DNA of 64,000 nucleotides, from the NCBI GenBank assembly GCA_964446865.1, contig CAYURD010000008.1, positions 8,918 through 72,917 on the forward strand, read 5' to 3'. The notes beneath the pieces were generated by a model. The model was not told the DNA's origin, did not search any database, and worked only from the letters and a program-made list of their open reading frames with translations. The position numbers and the translations under genes are program-made. Positions 42,743 through 51,422 of the stretch are shown in pieces (position 1 is the stretch's first letter; the number at the start of each line of letters is the position of its first letter). This DNA is from Glaciecola sp964446865. Its GTDB lineage: Bacteria > Pseudomonadota > Gammaproteobacteria > Enterobacterales > Alteromonadaceae.

Positions 42743-43474
42743 ATGCCCAGTCATCAAGTTCTAAATAACATCCAGCATAAAGATACAAAAATAATCAATC
42801 AATATGGTGCAAAATTCGGGGATAATATTGGCACAGTAATCTCGTTTCCATTTGAATTTATGGCTCTTCACAAAGAGTATCCAATCTTCTTTCGCAAAGA
42901 TGATACAAATGGTAGCTTTCAAGCTGTGGCTATGCTTGGATTTATGCAAGACCGCAATCTATTTTTAGGTAAAGACGATGAATGGCGAGCAAACTATACA
43001 CCTGCCGCTATAGCGAGAGGGCCATTTTTTATCGGATTCCAAAATCAATCAGCAGATAATGGCCCGTCCAATGCACCCGTTATTCACATAGATATGTCTC
43101 ACCCAAAAGTAAATGATAAAGAAGGTCAAGCCGTGTTCTTAGAGCATGGTGGCAACAGTCCATATTTGGAAGATATCAGCAAACTATTAGGCTACATGAT
43201 GGACGGACTCGAAGAATGTAATCTAATGATTTCTAATTTTGACAAGTTAGGCCTTATAGAACCAATAGAGCTTCAAGTTGCCTCAGGTGAAAATCAAGTG
43301 CATAAGTTACATGGTAACTACACTATTAGTCAGGATGCCTTAGCAAATTTGTCTGCCGAGAACTTAAAAGCATTGCAAAATTCTGGTTTTTTACATCATG
43401 CTTATATGATGATCGCATCATTAAGCAATATACAAAAACTCGTTAACTGGCAGAATGACTTGACGGTAGGCTAG
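42743..43474 (+). CDS. SapC-family protein
   Basis: A 243-residue cytoplasmic protein. I choose the ATG at 42743 because the upstream extension from a TTG runs through a TG repeat and reads FVCVCTCENGRSY, unlike a SapC N-terminus. The body matches SapC proteins: FGDNIGTVISFPFEFMALHKEYPIFF-type text, AVAMLGFMQDRNLFL, FFIGFQNQSADNG and LIEPIELQVASGENQVHKLHGNYTI. The name comes from a Campylobacter S-layer locus, but the family mostly accompanies TonB receptors of marine bacteria, with an unknown role. Here it is directly after such a receptor and before a JmjC-like cupin. I do not assign a function. Confidence 0.85.
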   Translation: MPSHQVLNNIQHKDTKIINQYGAKFGDNIGTVISFPFEFMALHKEYPIFFRKDDTNGSFQAVAMLGFMQDRNLFLGKDDEWRANYTPAAIARGPFFIGFQNQSADNGPSNAPVIHIDMSHPKVNDKEGQAVFLEHGGNSPYLEDISKLLGYMMDGLEECNLMISNFDKLGLIEPIELQVASGENQVHKLHGNYTISQDALANLSAENLKALQNSGFLHHAYMMIASLSNIQKLVNWQNDLTVG

Positions 43475-43509
43475 TTAAAAAAAACTGTCGAGACAGGCAA
43501 ACCAAAAAT

Positions 43510-44544
43510 ATGAAGACAATACCCACTGAGTCCTTAGTTGATGAAATTGAAATTGACCTTTCCGGCGGCATACCAAGCGAGGTACTCGAGTCAACTACTC
43601 CTCTCATTCTAAGGGGTGCATTATCGACATGGCCTTTAGTGGAGGTAGGTAAGCAAAGTCCATCTAGCACAGTAAAATACTTAAAAAGCCATTATAACGG
43701 ACAGTCTGCAGGTGCCTATTTTGCCAAGCCTGAAGTGGGCGGTCGCTTTTTTTATAACGAAGACTTAAGTGCGCTAAATTTTGAAATCAAAAGTGTCCAA
43801 CTTGATGCATTCTTAGATACCATTTTAAGCCACATAAATGACACTAATCCACCCGGTTTATATATTGCGTCGAACAGAATCGACCAGCACTTTCCATCTC
43901 TAGGTGACGAAAATCAATTACCATTAAAGCATAATAGGGTGCTACATGATGCGCCCTTTCATAGCATCTGGATTGGTAATAAAACACTAGTTTCATGTCA
44001 CTTTGATGCATTTTCTAATATAGCTTGCTGCGCGGTAGGTCAACGGGAATTTACGCTATTCCCACCTGATCAAATTGATAACTTATACCCTGGGCCACTG
44101 ACGCCAACACCGGGCGGCCAAATCGTCAGTATGGTTGACTTTAAGCAGCCCGACCTTAGCCTGCATCCCAACTTTGAATTGGCTTTACAAAAAGCCCAGG
44201 TAGCTCGATTAGAAGCCGGTGACGCTATTGTTATCCCAACAATGTGGTGGCATCAGGTAGAAGCCTTGAGTAAGTTTAATGTGCTAGTAAATTACTGGTG
44301 GACTTATAACCCCAAATTTATGGGCCAAGGAATGGAAGTACTACTGCATGCCCTGCTAAGTTTGCGAGACCAATCTGAGCAGGAAAAAGTAGCTTGGCAG
44401 CATATTTTTAACTACTATATTTTTTCTGACAAAGATAAAGCCAAAGCGCACATACCGGCCCCTGCACTAGGCCTATTAGATGAACCAAGCGACATGAAGG
44501 CGCGACAACTCAAAGCAATGATTTTACGCAAACTTAACAGATAA
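43510..44544 (+). CDS. JmjC/cupin_8-like 2-oxoglutarate-Fe(II) oxygenase-like protein
   Basis: A 344-residue cupin-like protein. The Fe(II) triad is H164-x-D166 in VSCHFDAFSNIACC and H248 in PTMWWHQVEAL. PLILRGALSTWP near the N-terminus and QREFTLFPPDQIDNLYPGP are typical of the cupin_8/JmjC group. The enzymes hydroxylate proteins, peptides or small molecules with 2-oxoglutarate. In marine bacteria such a gene is repeatedly placed between SapC and a tryptophan-halogenase-like gene beside a TonB receptor. The shared substrate is not known; receptor modification or oxidation of an imported ligand are both possible. It is 35 bp after sapC and 10 bp before the halogenase-like gene. Confidence 0.85.
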   Translation: MKTIPTESLVDEIEIDLSGGIPSEVLESTTPLILRGALSTWPLVEVGKQSPSSTVKYLKSHYNGQSAGAYFAKPEVGGRFFYNEDLSALNFEIKSVQLDAFLDTILSHINDTNPPGLYIASNRIDQHFPSLGDENQLPLKHNRVLHDAPFHSIWIGNKTLVSCHFDAFSNIACCAVGQREFTLFPPDQIDNLYPGPLTPTPGGQIVSMVDFKQPDLSLHPNFELALQKAQVARLEAGDAIVIPTMWWHQVEALSKFNVLVNYWWTYNPKFMGQGMEVLLHALLSLRDQSEQEKVAWQHIFNYYIFSDKDKAKAHIPAPALGLLDEPSDMKARQLKAMILRKLNR

Positions 44545-44554
44545 GAAGTAGCGA

Positions 44555-46039
44555 GTGAATATACCAAATAAACAAAGAGTCGTTATCGTGGGTGGTGGAA
44601 CTGCCGGCTGGATGACTGCCGCGGCTATGTCAAAACAATTAGCCAAAGTATGTGACATTACACTTATCGAGTCTGAAGAGATTGGTAGCGTTGGCGTGGG
44701 TGAGGCTACTATTCCAACAATGCACGTTTTTAATAGCTTGATAGGACTGGATGAGCAGGAGTTTATGCGAGAGACATCTGCTACGTTTAAGTTAGGAATT
44801 TCATTTGAAAACTGGAAAGACATTGGTGACGAGTACTTCCATTCATTTGGTAGTATCGGACAAGAAAGTTTTTACGCTGATTTCCACCACTTTTGGTTAC
44901 GAAGTCAGAGTGAGGGTATTGATTCGGACATTGGCGAATATTGCGTCGAACTGCAAGCTGCTAAAGCGAATAAGTTTTATAAAGGAAACCCAAACCAATC
45001 AAATATTAATTACGCCTTTCATTTGGACTCCTCTGCCTACGCACAATATTTACGTAAACTAAGCGAAGCAAATGGTATCAATCGTATAGAGGGAAAAATT
45101 GTCAAGGTACTTCAGTGCCCACAAGAAGGAACCATTCAAGCAATAACGCTAGCATCGGGAGAGCAAATAACGGGCGATATTTTTATTGATTGCAGTGGAT
45201 TTAGAGGTTTATTGATAGAAGAGACCCTACACAGTGGCTTTGAGGATTGGTCTCATCATTTATTGTGCAATAGTGCATATGTCATGCAAACTGCATCCAC
45301 CGACAAACTTGTACCCTACACTCGTTCTATCGCCCATTGCGCTGGCTGGCGCTGGCAAATACCCTTACAACACCGCGTCGGGAACGGTTTAGTCTATTGC
45401 GATAAATACCTTAATGATGACCAAGCTCGTCAATTATTAATCGACAGTGTTCAAGGCGAAGGCGTGACAGAGCCGCGTTTAATAAAGTTTAAAACAGGTA
45501 GACGAAGAAAAGCGTGGATTAAAAACTGCATTGCGATTGGCTTATCTAGTGGATTTGTCGAACCATTAGAATCCACCAGTATCCACCTTATATCTAGTGG
45601 CATTATTCGTCTTATCCGCGCTTTTCCATTTGGTAAAATTACGCCTTCAGCAGTCGATGAATATAATGAACAAACCCAAGTAGAGTTAGAGAAAATTCGT
45701 GATTTTATTATTTTACATTATCACCTTACTAATCGAGAGGATTCACCATTTTGGCGTTATTGCAAGAATATGGAGATCCCAGATACCCTTGCTCACCGTA
45801 TCGATTTGTTTGCCGAAAGTGCTCAGGCAATGCAAGCTAGTGGAGAACTGTTTAGGGTGGATTCTTGGGTACAAGTCATGTTGGGACAAGGTATTATACC
45901 TCAGCACTATCACCCGATAGTGCATGCTATGAGTTCACAAGAGTTGCTTCAGTTTCTAACCCGTTTTAGACAATCTGTGAAACAGACCGTTGAGGGATTT
46001 CCAGATCATAAACATTTTGTAGAGCGCTATTGCCAATAA
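44555..46039 (+). CDS. Tryptophan-halogenase-like FAD-dependent protein
   Basis: A 494-residue flavoprotein (start GTG). The FAD site is VIVGGGTAGWM (9-20). Catalytic landmarks of flavin-dependent halogenases are present: K79 in SATFKLGISF, W265-R-W267-Q-I-P270 (the WxWxIP motif) and E339 in FVEPLESTSI, matching Lys79 and Glu346 of PrnA. The key residues for making and using hypohalous acid are thus conserved. There is no biosynthetic gene cluster; the gene belongs to a TonB-receptor cassette, where the role of such enzymes is unknown. No flavin reductase is encoded nearby. It is the last gene of the cassette, convergent with the SMP-30 lipoprotein gene. Confidence 0.88.
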   Translation: MNIPNKQRVVIVGGGTAGWMTAAAMSKQLAKVCDITLIESEEIGSVGVGEATIPTMHVFNSLIGLDEQEFMRETSATFKLGISFENWKDIGDEYFHSFGSIGQESFYADFHHFWLRSQSEGIDSDIGEYCVELQAAKANKFYKGNPNQSNINYAFHLDSSAYAQYLRKLSEANGINRIEGKIVKVLQCPQEGTIQAITLASGEQITGDIFIDCSGFRGLLIEETLHSGFEDWSHHLLCNSAYVMQTASTDKLVPYTRSIAHCAGWRWQIPLQHRVGNGLVYCDKYLNDDQARQLLIDSVQGEGVTEPRLIKFKTGRRRKAWIKNCIAIGLSSGFVEPLESTSIHLISSGIIRLIRAFPFGKITPSAVDEYNEQTQVELEKIRDFIILHYHLTNREDSPFWRYCKNMEIPDTLAHRIDLFAESAQAMQASGELFRVDSWVQVMLGQGIIPQHYHPIVHAMSSQELLQFLTRFRQSVKQTVEGFPDHKHFVERYCQ

Positions 46040-46059
46040 GCGCATTATCACAGCTACGA

Positions 46060-46083
46060 TTTACGTTATTATTATGGCGTAAA
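46060..46083. terminator. Weak hairpin between convergent genes
   Basis: TTTACG (46060-46065) pairs with CGTAAA (46078-46083) around a 12-base loop, followed on the plus strand by AATC. It is short and weak and is reported as a candidate only. Confidence 0.3.
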
Positions 46084-46087
46084 AATC

Positions 46088-47191
46088 TCAATACGGTAAT
46101 CCTGGGATGTTAAGTTCTACCGAATGAATTGAATACACTCGGCTCGCATGATCACCACTAGCTTGCTCCACTGTTATAAAAAGCGTTTTATTTTCGGGGC
46201 CGCCAAACGCGACATTACTGGCTTGAAACTGATTGGTTTTAACCTTTATCGAACCCAAACGTTCACCATCGGGAGCATATACATCGACCTTGCCTAGTTG
46301 AGTCACATACAAGTTGCCAGCACAATCCACAACCATGCCATCTGCGGTGGTATCGGTTAGGCCAAATTCACGTTTGTTGCTGACCGAGCCATCCGCATTA
46401 ACAGTGTAGGCAAACAACTTTCCGGTACGATCCCACCTTCCTTTATTGGCAGGGGCACCATCAATGTGTGTTACGTAAAGCGTTTTTTCATCTGGCGATA
46501 ATGAAATTCCGTTAGGTTGAATAAGTGTTGAATCTATAATAGTGGCAGTACCATTAGGTTTGAGCCATGTCACAAACAAGGAGTTGAGTGGCGGGTTACC
46601 CCCGTTTGCGCCATCTTGTTGCCAATTAGGGTCTGAAAAATAGATATGACCATCTGAGCGTATAGTAATATCATTTGGTGAGTTAAAACGAGTGCCATCC
46701 TGATACAGGTGCGCATAGCTGCTCCTGACTTTGGAGTCCAAAGCAAATCTCGCAATTTCTCTTTTATCATGTGCTGCACCAAAAAGGCTCTTACCGTCTG
46801 GCGAAAGCGCTAAACCGTTTGTACCGCTATTCGGATACCAGACTTGTGTTTCTTTTGACTCAGGATCGAATTTAATGATATTTGCACTTCGCGAGTCTTG
46901 CCATCCAATCCCTTCGGCATCTTTATTTCTATACATTTCTGAAAAATACAACACTTGTTGTGATTCAACCCAGACTATACCTTCGGCACCTTTAAACCCC
47001 TCTTTGAGAAGTTTAACCTCAAGATTAGATAACTTAGGTCTAGTTTCTTTGACTGTGTTTGGGCATATTTCAGATGCCATACTAGGATGAGTTTGCGACC
47101 CTGCCGATACTTCAGATGTATCACTACATGCCAGTATCGCAAGCGTTGAAAGGGACAAAATACTTAGTTTTATAGGAGCTGAAATCATCAC
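46088..47191 (-). CDS. SMP-30/gluconolactonase-family lipoprotein
   Basis: A 367-residue lactonase with a lipoprotein signal (LAILAC, Cys22). It is therefore in the periplasm or anchored to the membrane. The propeller has AEGIVWVESQQVLYFSEM with the metal Glu, GTNGLALSPDGKSLFGA, NSPNDITIRSDGHIYFSDPNW with Asn, IQPNGISLSPDEKTLYVTH and TADGMVVDCAGNLYVTQL with the metal Asp. The family opens sugar lactones. The gene is 30 bp after the KDPG-aldolase gene, on the same strand, and closes the aldonate operon. A periplasmic lactonase upstream of an acid importer suggests that sugar is oxidised to a lactone outside the inner membrane. Confidence 0.85.
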   Translation of the reverse strand: MMISAPIKLSILSLSTLAILACSDTSEVSAGSQTHPSMASEICPNTVKETRPKLSNLEVKLLKEGFKGAEGIVWVESQQVLYFSEMYRNKDAEGIGWQDSRSANIIKFDPESKETQVWYPNSGTNGLALSPDGKSLFGAAHDKREIARFALDSKVRSSYAHLYQDGTRFNSPNDITIRSDGHIYFSDPNWQQDGANGGNPPLNSLFVTWLKPNGTATIIDSTLIQPNGISLSPDEKTLYVTHIDGAPANKGRWDRTGKLFAYTVNADGSVSNKREFGLTDTTADGMVVDCAGNLYVTQLGKVDVYAPDGERLGSIKVKTNQFQASNVAFGGPENKTLFITVEQASGDHASRVYSIHSVELNIPGLPY

Positions 47192-47220
47192 CTTACCTTA
47201 ATAATATCAATTATTTATGA

Positions 47221-47865
47221 TCAATCTGGAATTGCTGCCAGATAAGATTTTACGCGATTTGCTATCGTACTTTCATCTGTCTTTGAACGGATCACACTTG
47301 CGATATCACTTCCTATACCGACAGCTGGTGCGCCAGCGTCAAACCATGAGCGAATATTGTGTAAATCTATGCCTCCCACGGGTACAATCGAAGTATTGTC
47401 AAATGGGCCCTGAATACTTTTATAATATCCTAGCCCTAAATCACCAGCAGGGAAAAGCTTAATAATATCAGCCTCCCACTCTATCGCTTTTGCAATTTCT
47501 GATGGCGTGTAGGCCCCCATTAGCACCGGAATGTCGTTGTCGTGAGCAACTTCCACAATCGATTTATTAATATTTGGCGTCACCAAAAACTGCGCCCCTG
47601 CCCTGATGGCTTTTTTAGCTTGTGAATCTTCTAATATAGTGCCTGCACCTATCAGAATGTGAGGATGAGCTTTTCTTGCTGCTGCTATTTCTTCACAAAA
47701 TCCTGGTGTATTAGAGGTGATCTCCAAAGCCTTTATTCCAGCGTTAATAACACAGCTAATAAGTGGACTCACCTCACTTTGTGACTTAAGCCGAACAATT
47801 ACCAAGACTTTTGCGTTAAAAATTGCTTGCTTAATGTTAGTGCGAGCACTTTTAGAGACACTCAT
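47221..47865 (-). CDS. KDPG/KDPGal aldolase
   Basis: A 214-residue class I aldolase. The ATG at 47865, with GGTGA eight bases upstream, is taken over a GTG four codons earlier. Active-site features are: the VLVIVRLKS strand with Arg, the general base Glu in KALEITSNTPG, ILIGAGTIL, and the Schiff-base Lys in ADIIKLFPAGDLG (K136), then IVPVGGIDLHNIRSWFDAGAPAVGIGS. It cleaves 2-keto-3-deoxy-6-phosphogluconate or -galactonate into pyruvate and glyceraldehyde-3-phosphate. The galactonate-dehydratase-like enzyme in the operon favours the galacto form. It is five bases from the kinase gene, downstream of it. Confidence 0.9.
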   Translation of the reverse strand: MSVSKSARTNIKQAIFNAKVLVIVRLKSQSEVSPLISCVINAGIKALEITSNTPGFCEEIAAARKAHPHILIGAGTILEDSQAKKAIRAGAQFLVTPNINKSIVEVAHDNDIPVLMGAYTPSEIAKAIEWEADIIKLFPAGDLGLGYYKSIQGPFDNTSIVPVGGIDLHNIRSWFDAGAPAVGIGSDIASVIRSKTDESTIANRVKSYLAAIPD

Positions 47866-47881
47866 TATTGATTTCACCCTG

Positions 47882-48877
47882 TTATCTTAATACATGGCCA
47901 GACGTTTCACCGTTTGCCACAGCTTGTATTTGTTTTGCGTTACTAACATGCTGATCGCCCAACAAAGTATGCTTAAGGGCAAAGGCCGCGCTAGCAAAAT
48001 TTATAGAGTCTTGGTCACTTTTTGAGTGTAAAAGTGCGTGTAATAAGCCTGCAGCGAAAGCATCTCCGGTGCCAAACCTATCAATAATATCTACCTCATA
48101 AGCATTTGAAGATACCACTTTATCTTTCTTTAAGAATAAACCTGAAAGTGTATTTTTAGTTGATGAAGTGTGGACCCTGTTGGTAAACGCTACCATTGGC
48201 AACGAAAAGGTTTCTTTTAAATAGCTAGCAGCACGCTCAGTGGCTTGGTTCTTATAGTGAACATCAAAAACGTCGGCAACGACACCTGCATTGCCTAATG
48301 CGAGATCAGTATTGTCAAGAATATCACTAAATACTGTTCTGGCTTGACTAACGTCATTCCAGAGTGTTCTCCTGTAATTCAAGTCAAAGCTCACTTTTAC
48401 GCCCATTGATTGAGCAGTTTGAGCTGCTTTAAGCGTCTCTTTGGCACATTGAGTCGAAAGCGCCGGGGTAATTCCCGACAAATGTAACCACTGCTGTCCT
48501 TTTAAAATCATTTCCCAATCAAACTCATCCTCACCGATTTCACTGATCGCAGAATACTTGCGATCATAAACCACTCTAGACGGACGGATAGAAGCACCTA
48601 ATTCAATAAAGTAAGTGCCCAAACGATGACCACCGCGCTTAATATATTGTGTGCAAATCTCATATCTATGCAGTGAGGAAACAGCTGCATCACCCACTGG
48701 ATTTGCGGGGAATTTACTCACAAACTGAGTTGCGTGCCCTAATGTAGCAAGAGAGCTCGCCACATTGGCCTCAGCACCAGCATAGTTCGAGTCTAGTGTA
48801 GAAGCACTGCCAATCGTCTGAAAGCGTTGTGACGGAGTTAACCTTAGCATCACTTCGCCAAACAAAGTGACGCTCAC
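47882..48877 (-). CDS. kdgK: 2-keto-3-deoxy-sugar-acid kinase, PfkB family
   Basis: A 331-residue PfkB-family kinase. The chain starts VTLFGEVMLRLTP, has the NYAGAEANVASSLATLG substrate block, an LHLSGITPAL segment and FDLNYRRTLWND, and ends with IDRFGTGDAFAAGLLHAL, where D272 is the catalytic base of the GTGD anion hole. This profile fits 2-keto-3-deoxygluconate/galactonate kinase. It gives the phosphorylated acid that the aldolase of the next gene cleaves. The start shares the ATGA overlap with the MFS gene, which indicates coupled translation. Kinase specificity between gluco and galacto forms cannot be read here. Confidence 0.9.
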   Translation of the reverse strand: MSVTLFGEVMLRLTPSQRFQTIGSASTLDSNYAGAEANVASSLATLGHATQFVSKFPANPVGDAAVSSLHRYEICTQYIKRGGHRLGTYFIELGASIRPSRVVYDRKYSAISEIGEDEFDWEMILKGQQWLHLSGITPALSTQCAKETLKAAQTAQSMGVKVSFDLNYRRTLWNDVSQARTVFSDILDNTDLALGNAGVVADVFDVHYKNQATERAASYLKETFSLPMVAFTNRVHTSSTKNTLSGLFLKKDKVVSSNAYEVDIIDRFGTGDAFAAGLLHALLHSKSDQDSINFASAAFALKHTLLGDQHVSNAKQIQAVANGETSGHVLR

Positions 48878-50247
48878 CTTGCAGGCTCTTCTTGGCCGTC
48901 GTCAAGCGTGACTCGTTCAATCTTACCAACCAAAAACAAATAAGAACAAAAACCGATAAGTGCTAACGAACCCACAAACATTAGCGCTGGCTTGAAATCA
49001 CCTTCAGTCACTAAAAATCCGATAATAATGGGCACGGTAACACCAGCTAAACTACCAATTGCATTCATGCATCCTCCCACCAAACCAATGAGTTTTTTGG
49101 GCGCCAAGTGAGAAACGAATATCCACGCGATGGAAGCCAGCCCGTTACCAAAAAATGCAAGAGATAAAAACAAGATGATTAAGGCAGTATTGTCAGTATA
49201 GTTGGCGCCAATGATGAACATCGAAAACAACATACCGGTGATGATAGGAGCTTTTCTAGATACTTCTTTAGATACGCCTCTACGAATTAGGAAATCAGAA
49301 ATGAAACCCGCTATCAGTACTCCAAAGAATGCAGCAATAAACGGGATTGAAGCTAAAAACCCTGATTTAATGAAGTCTAAGCCACGATATTCCACCAAAT
49401 AGGTCGGGAACCAAGTTAAAAAGAAAATAATCGTCCCCCCCATACAATACTGACCAATATAAATACCCCATAACTTGCGACTAGAGAAGACCACTTTCAA
49501 ATTCGCCCAAGTCAATTTAGGTTGTTGAACAGGCTCTGCTTCTGCAGCTATTTTTACTGCCTTTTGAATCTCTTTAGAGCCTGCTTCATCACTTGTAATG
49601 TGAGCATATTCGGCTTCATTAACACCTGCATGTTCATCGGGTTCTCGATAAAAAATGTACCAAATAGCCGCCCATATAAAACCCACCAAACCCGAAACAA
49701 TAAATAATCCTCTCCAACCAAATGCATCTTGGATCACAACCAAAAGAGGTAGCATAAATGCCAACCCAATAAATTGTCCGGAAGTATATATTGCAATAGC
49801 AGACGCACGCTCGCTCTCAGGAAACCAGTTCGTTACAATTTTATTGTTACAAGGATAAGAAGGCGCTTCAAACACGCCGATGGCCATTCTGCAACCTATC
49901 AGTGCCATGAAGGAACTCACTAAGCCCTGTGCTAGGGTTGCCGTAGACCAAAGCACTAAAATAATTGGATAGAGTACTCGCGCCCGCACAAAGTCGACGA
50001 CCACTCCGCCAGGGATTTGCATCACAGAGTATGTCCACCCAAAAGCAGAAAAAATTAAGCCCATTTGAATCGACGTAAGTGATAACTCGTCAGTTAACGC
50101 AGCTGCTGCAACAGAGATATTGGTGCGATCCATATAGTTAATAACAACGCTAATAAACACTAGCCCCAATATTTGAAAGCGTTTCTTAGATGCTTTTTGG
50201 ACGTTTGTAGCAGTCCCCGTCGATTCGTTGCTGCTTGCTTGAGACAT
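48874..50247 (-). CDS. MFS sugar-acid transporter, ACS family (DgoT/ExuT-like)
   Basis: A 457-residue carrier with twelve membrane helices. The anion:cation symporter family is shown by VVINYMDRTNISVAAAALTDELSLTSIQMGLIFSAFGWTY-type text near the start, VVDFVRARVLYPIILVLWSTAT, and GCRMAIGVFEAPSYPCNNKIVTNWFPESERASAI. A cytoplasmic loop of about 40 residues, rich in E and A, lies in the middle. Relatives import D-galactonate, hexuronates or glucarate with protons. The four-base overlap with the kinase gene and a six-base gap from the dehydratase gene put it in the aldonate operon, so it likely brings in the acid opened by the lactonase lipoprotein. Confidence 0.92.
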   Translation of the reverse strand: MSQASSNESTGTATNVQKASKKRFQILGLVFISVVINYMDRTNISVAAAALTDELSLTSIQMGLIFSAFGWTYSVMQIPGGVVVDFVRARVLYPIILVLWSTATLAQGLVSSFMALIGCRMAIGVFEAPSYPCNNKIVTNWFPESERASAIAIYTSGQFIGLAFMLPLLVVIQDAFGWRGLFIVSGLVGFIWAAIWYIFYREPDEHAGVNEAEYAHITSDEAGSKEIQKAVKIAAEAEPVQQPKLTWANLKVVFSSRKLWGIYIGQYCMGGTIIFFLTWFPTYLVEYRGLDFIKSGFLASIPFIAAFFGVLIAGFISDFLIRRGVSKEVSRKAPIITGMLFSMFIIGANYTDNTALIILFLSLAFFGNGLASIAWIFVSHLAPKKLIGLVGGCMNAIGSLAGVTVPIIIGFLVTEGDFKPALMFVGSLALIGFCSYLFLVGKIERVTLDDGQEEPAR

Positions 50248-50253
50248 TATTTA

Positions 50254-51408
50254 TCACCAGTTAGTATAGGACCCGTCGCGTTTGTATAAACGGGGGGCTT
50301 CCCAAAAATCAAATGCCAAATCTCGTATTAGGTGTTCGTTAACATCAACACCTAACCCAATTTTGTCACTTACTTCAAAACAATTATTGATAACCTTTGG
50401 ACGCTCGGTAAAGTAGTTATCGAAATCTGTCATGTCATCGCTATAGGGTGATAATTCTAGCCAAGCCATGTTGTTGATAGCCGCGCAAAAGTGGATAGAA
50501 GCGGCACTGCATATGGGACTTAAAGGATTGTGAGGCATCATATCGATATAGTGTACTTCGCACATACCAGCAATTTTCATTGCTTCGGTAAAGCCACCAG
50601 CGTTACAAATATCAATGCGAGCAAAATCCGCGATATTGTTTTCGATATAGGGTGCAAAATCCCATTTACTTGTAAATTCTTCGCCAATCGCAAAAGGCAC
50701 ATCACATAATTTCCTGAGTGCTTGATATGCGCCGGGCGTTTCATCTCTAATGGGCTCTTCAATGAAATCCAGTGTGCCGCGAGGCATTCGTTGCAAAAAA
50801 GAGCTAGTTTCAGGCACTGATAAACGGTGGTGATAATCTGTACCTAGTGTAATTTCTGCGCCGAGCGCTTCTCGAGCTTTACGGATCCACTTTGCGTTTA
50901 ATGCGATGTTCTCTCTGGGCTCAAATACGTTTTTTTCGTTCTGATTACCATTTAGACCGTGATTGATACGGATAGCGTTCCAACCTTCCTCTTTTAAGCG
51001 CAACACGTCGTCAATTAATTCAGGACCCATTGCCATAGTGCTTGTCGCAAACAGAGGAATTCGCTCCCTTTGTTTGCCTCCCAGCAATTGGTATACCGGC
51101 ACGTTTAAGCTTTTGGCCACTAAATCATGCAAAGCTATATCAATTGCTGCGATGGCAGCGGCGAGTACTCTACCACCTTCGAAGTACTGGCCTCGATACA
51201 TTTCTTGCCACAATGCGCCAATATTTCGGGGGTCTTGCCCTACTAGGAAGTTGGCAAAATGCTCTACAGCGCCAATAACTGCCTTTTCTCTTCCTGACAG
51301 TCCTGACTCTCCCCAACCATATATGCCGGCATCCGTTTCAACTTTGATTAAACAAACGTTTCTAAAGCCTGCCCAAAAGCCATAAGCTTTAACCGAAGAT
51401 ATTTTCAT
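50254..51408 (-). CDS. Galactonate-dehydratase-like enzyme, enolase superfamily (mandelate racemase group)
   Basis: A 384-residue enolase-superfamily enzyme. The capping domain has LIKVETDAGIYGWGESGLSGREKAV and AAIAAIDIALHDLVAKSLNVPVYQLLGG. In the barrel, D191-x-H193 (LGTDYHHRLS) matches the Asp and catalytic His of DgoD; further acidic metal ligands are in FIEEPI and IGEEF, and the second catalytic His is H293 in MPHNPLSPI, like APHCPLGPI of DgoD. It would dehydrate an aldonate, probably D-galactonate, to 2-keto-3-deoxygalactonate. The kinase, aldolase and MFS importer follow in the same operon. Other sugar-acid dehydratases of the family remain possible. 3,6-Anhydrogalactonate cycloisomerase was considered and is less likely on these motifs. 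Confidence 0.85.
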   Translation of the reverse strand: MKISSVKAYGFWAGFRNVCLIKVETDAGIYGWGESGLSGREKAVIGAVEHFANFLVGQDPRNIGALWQEMYRGQYFEGGRVLAAAIAAIDIALHDLVAKSLNVPVYQLLGGKQRERIPLFATSTMAMGPELIDDVLRLKEEGWNAIRINHGLNGNQNEKNVFEPRENIALNAKWIRKAREALGAEITLGTDYHHRLSVPETSSFLQRMPRGTLDFIEEPIRDETPGAYQALRKLCDVPFAIGEEFTSKWDFAPYIENNIADFARIDICNAGGFTEAMKIAGMCEVHYIDMMPHNPLSPICSAASIHFCAAINNMAWLELSPYSDDMTDFDNYFTERPKVINNCFEVSDKIGLGVDVNEHLIRDLAFDFWEAPRLYKRDGSYTNW

Positions 51409-51422
51409 ATAAGTCTTACCTG

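Noticed and set aside
44555..46039. Natural-product biosynthetic cluster indicated by the tryptophan-halogenase-like gene
   Set aside because: No NRPS, PKS, terpene or other tailoring gene is present; the gene belongs to a TonB-receptor cassette.
50254..51408. 3,6-anhydrogalactonate cycloisomerase
   Set aside because: The DxH and MPHNPLSP motifs match galactonate-type dehydratases and differ from what I recall of the cycloisomerases.
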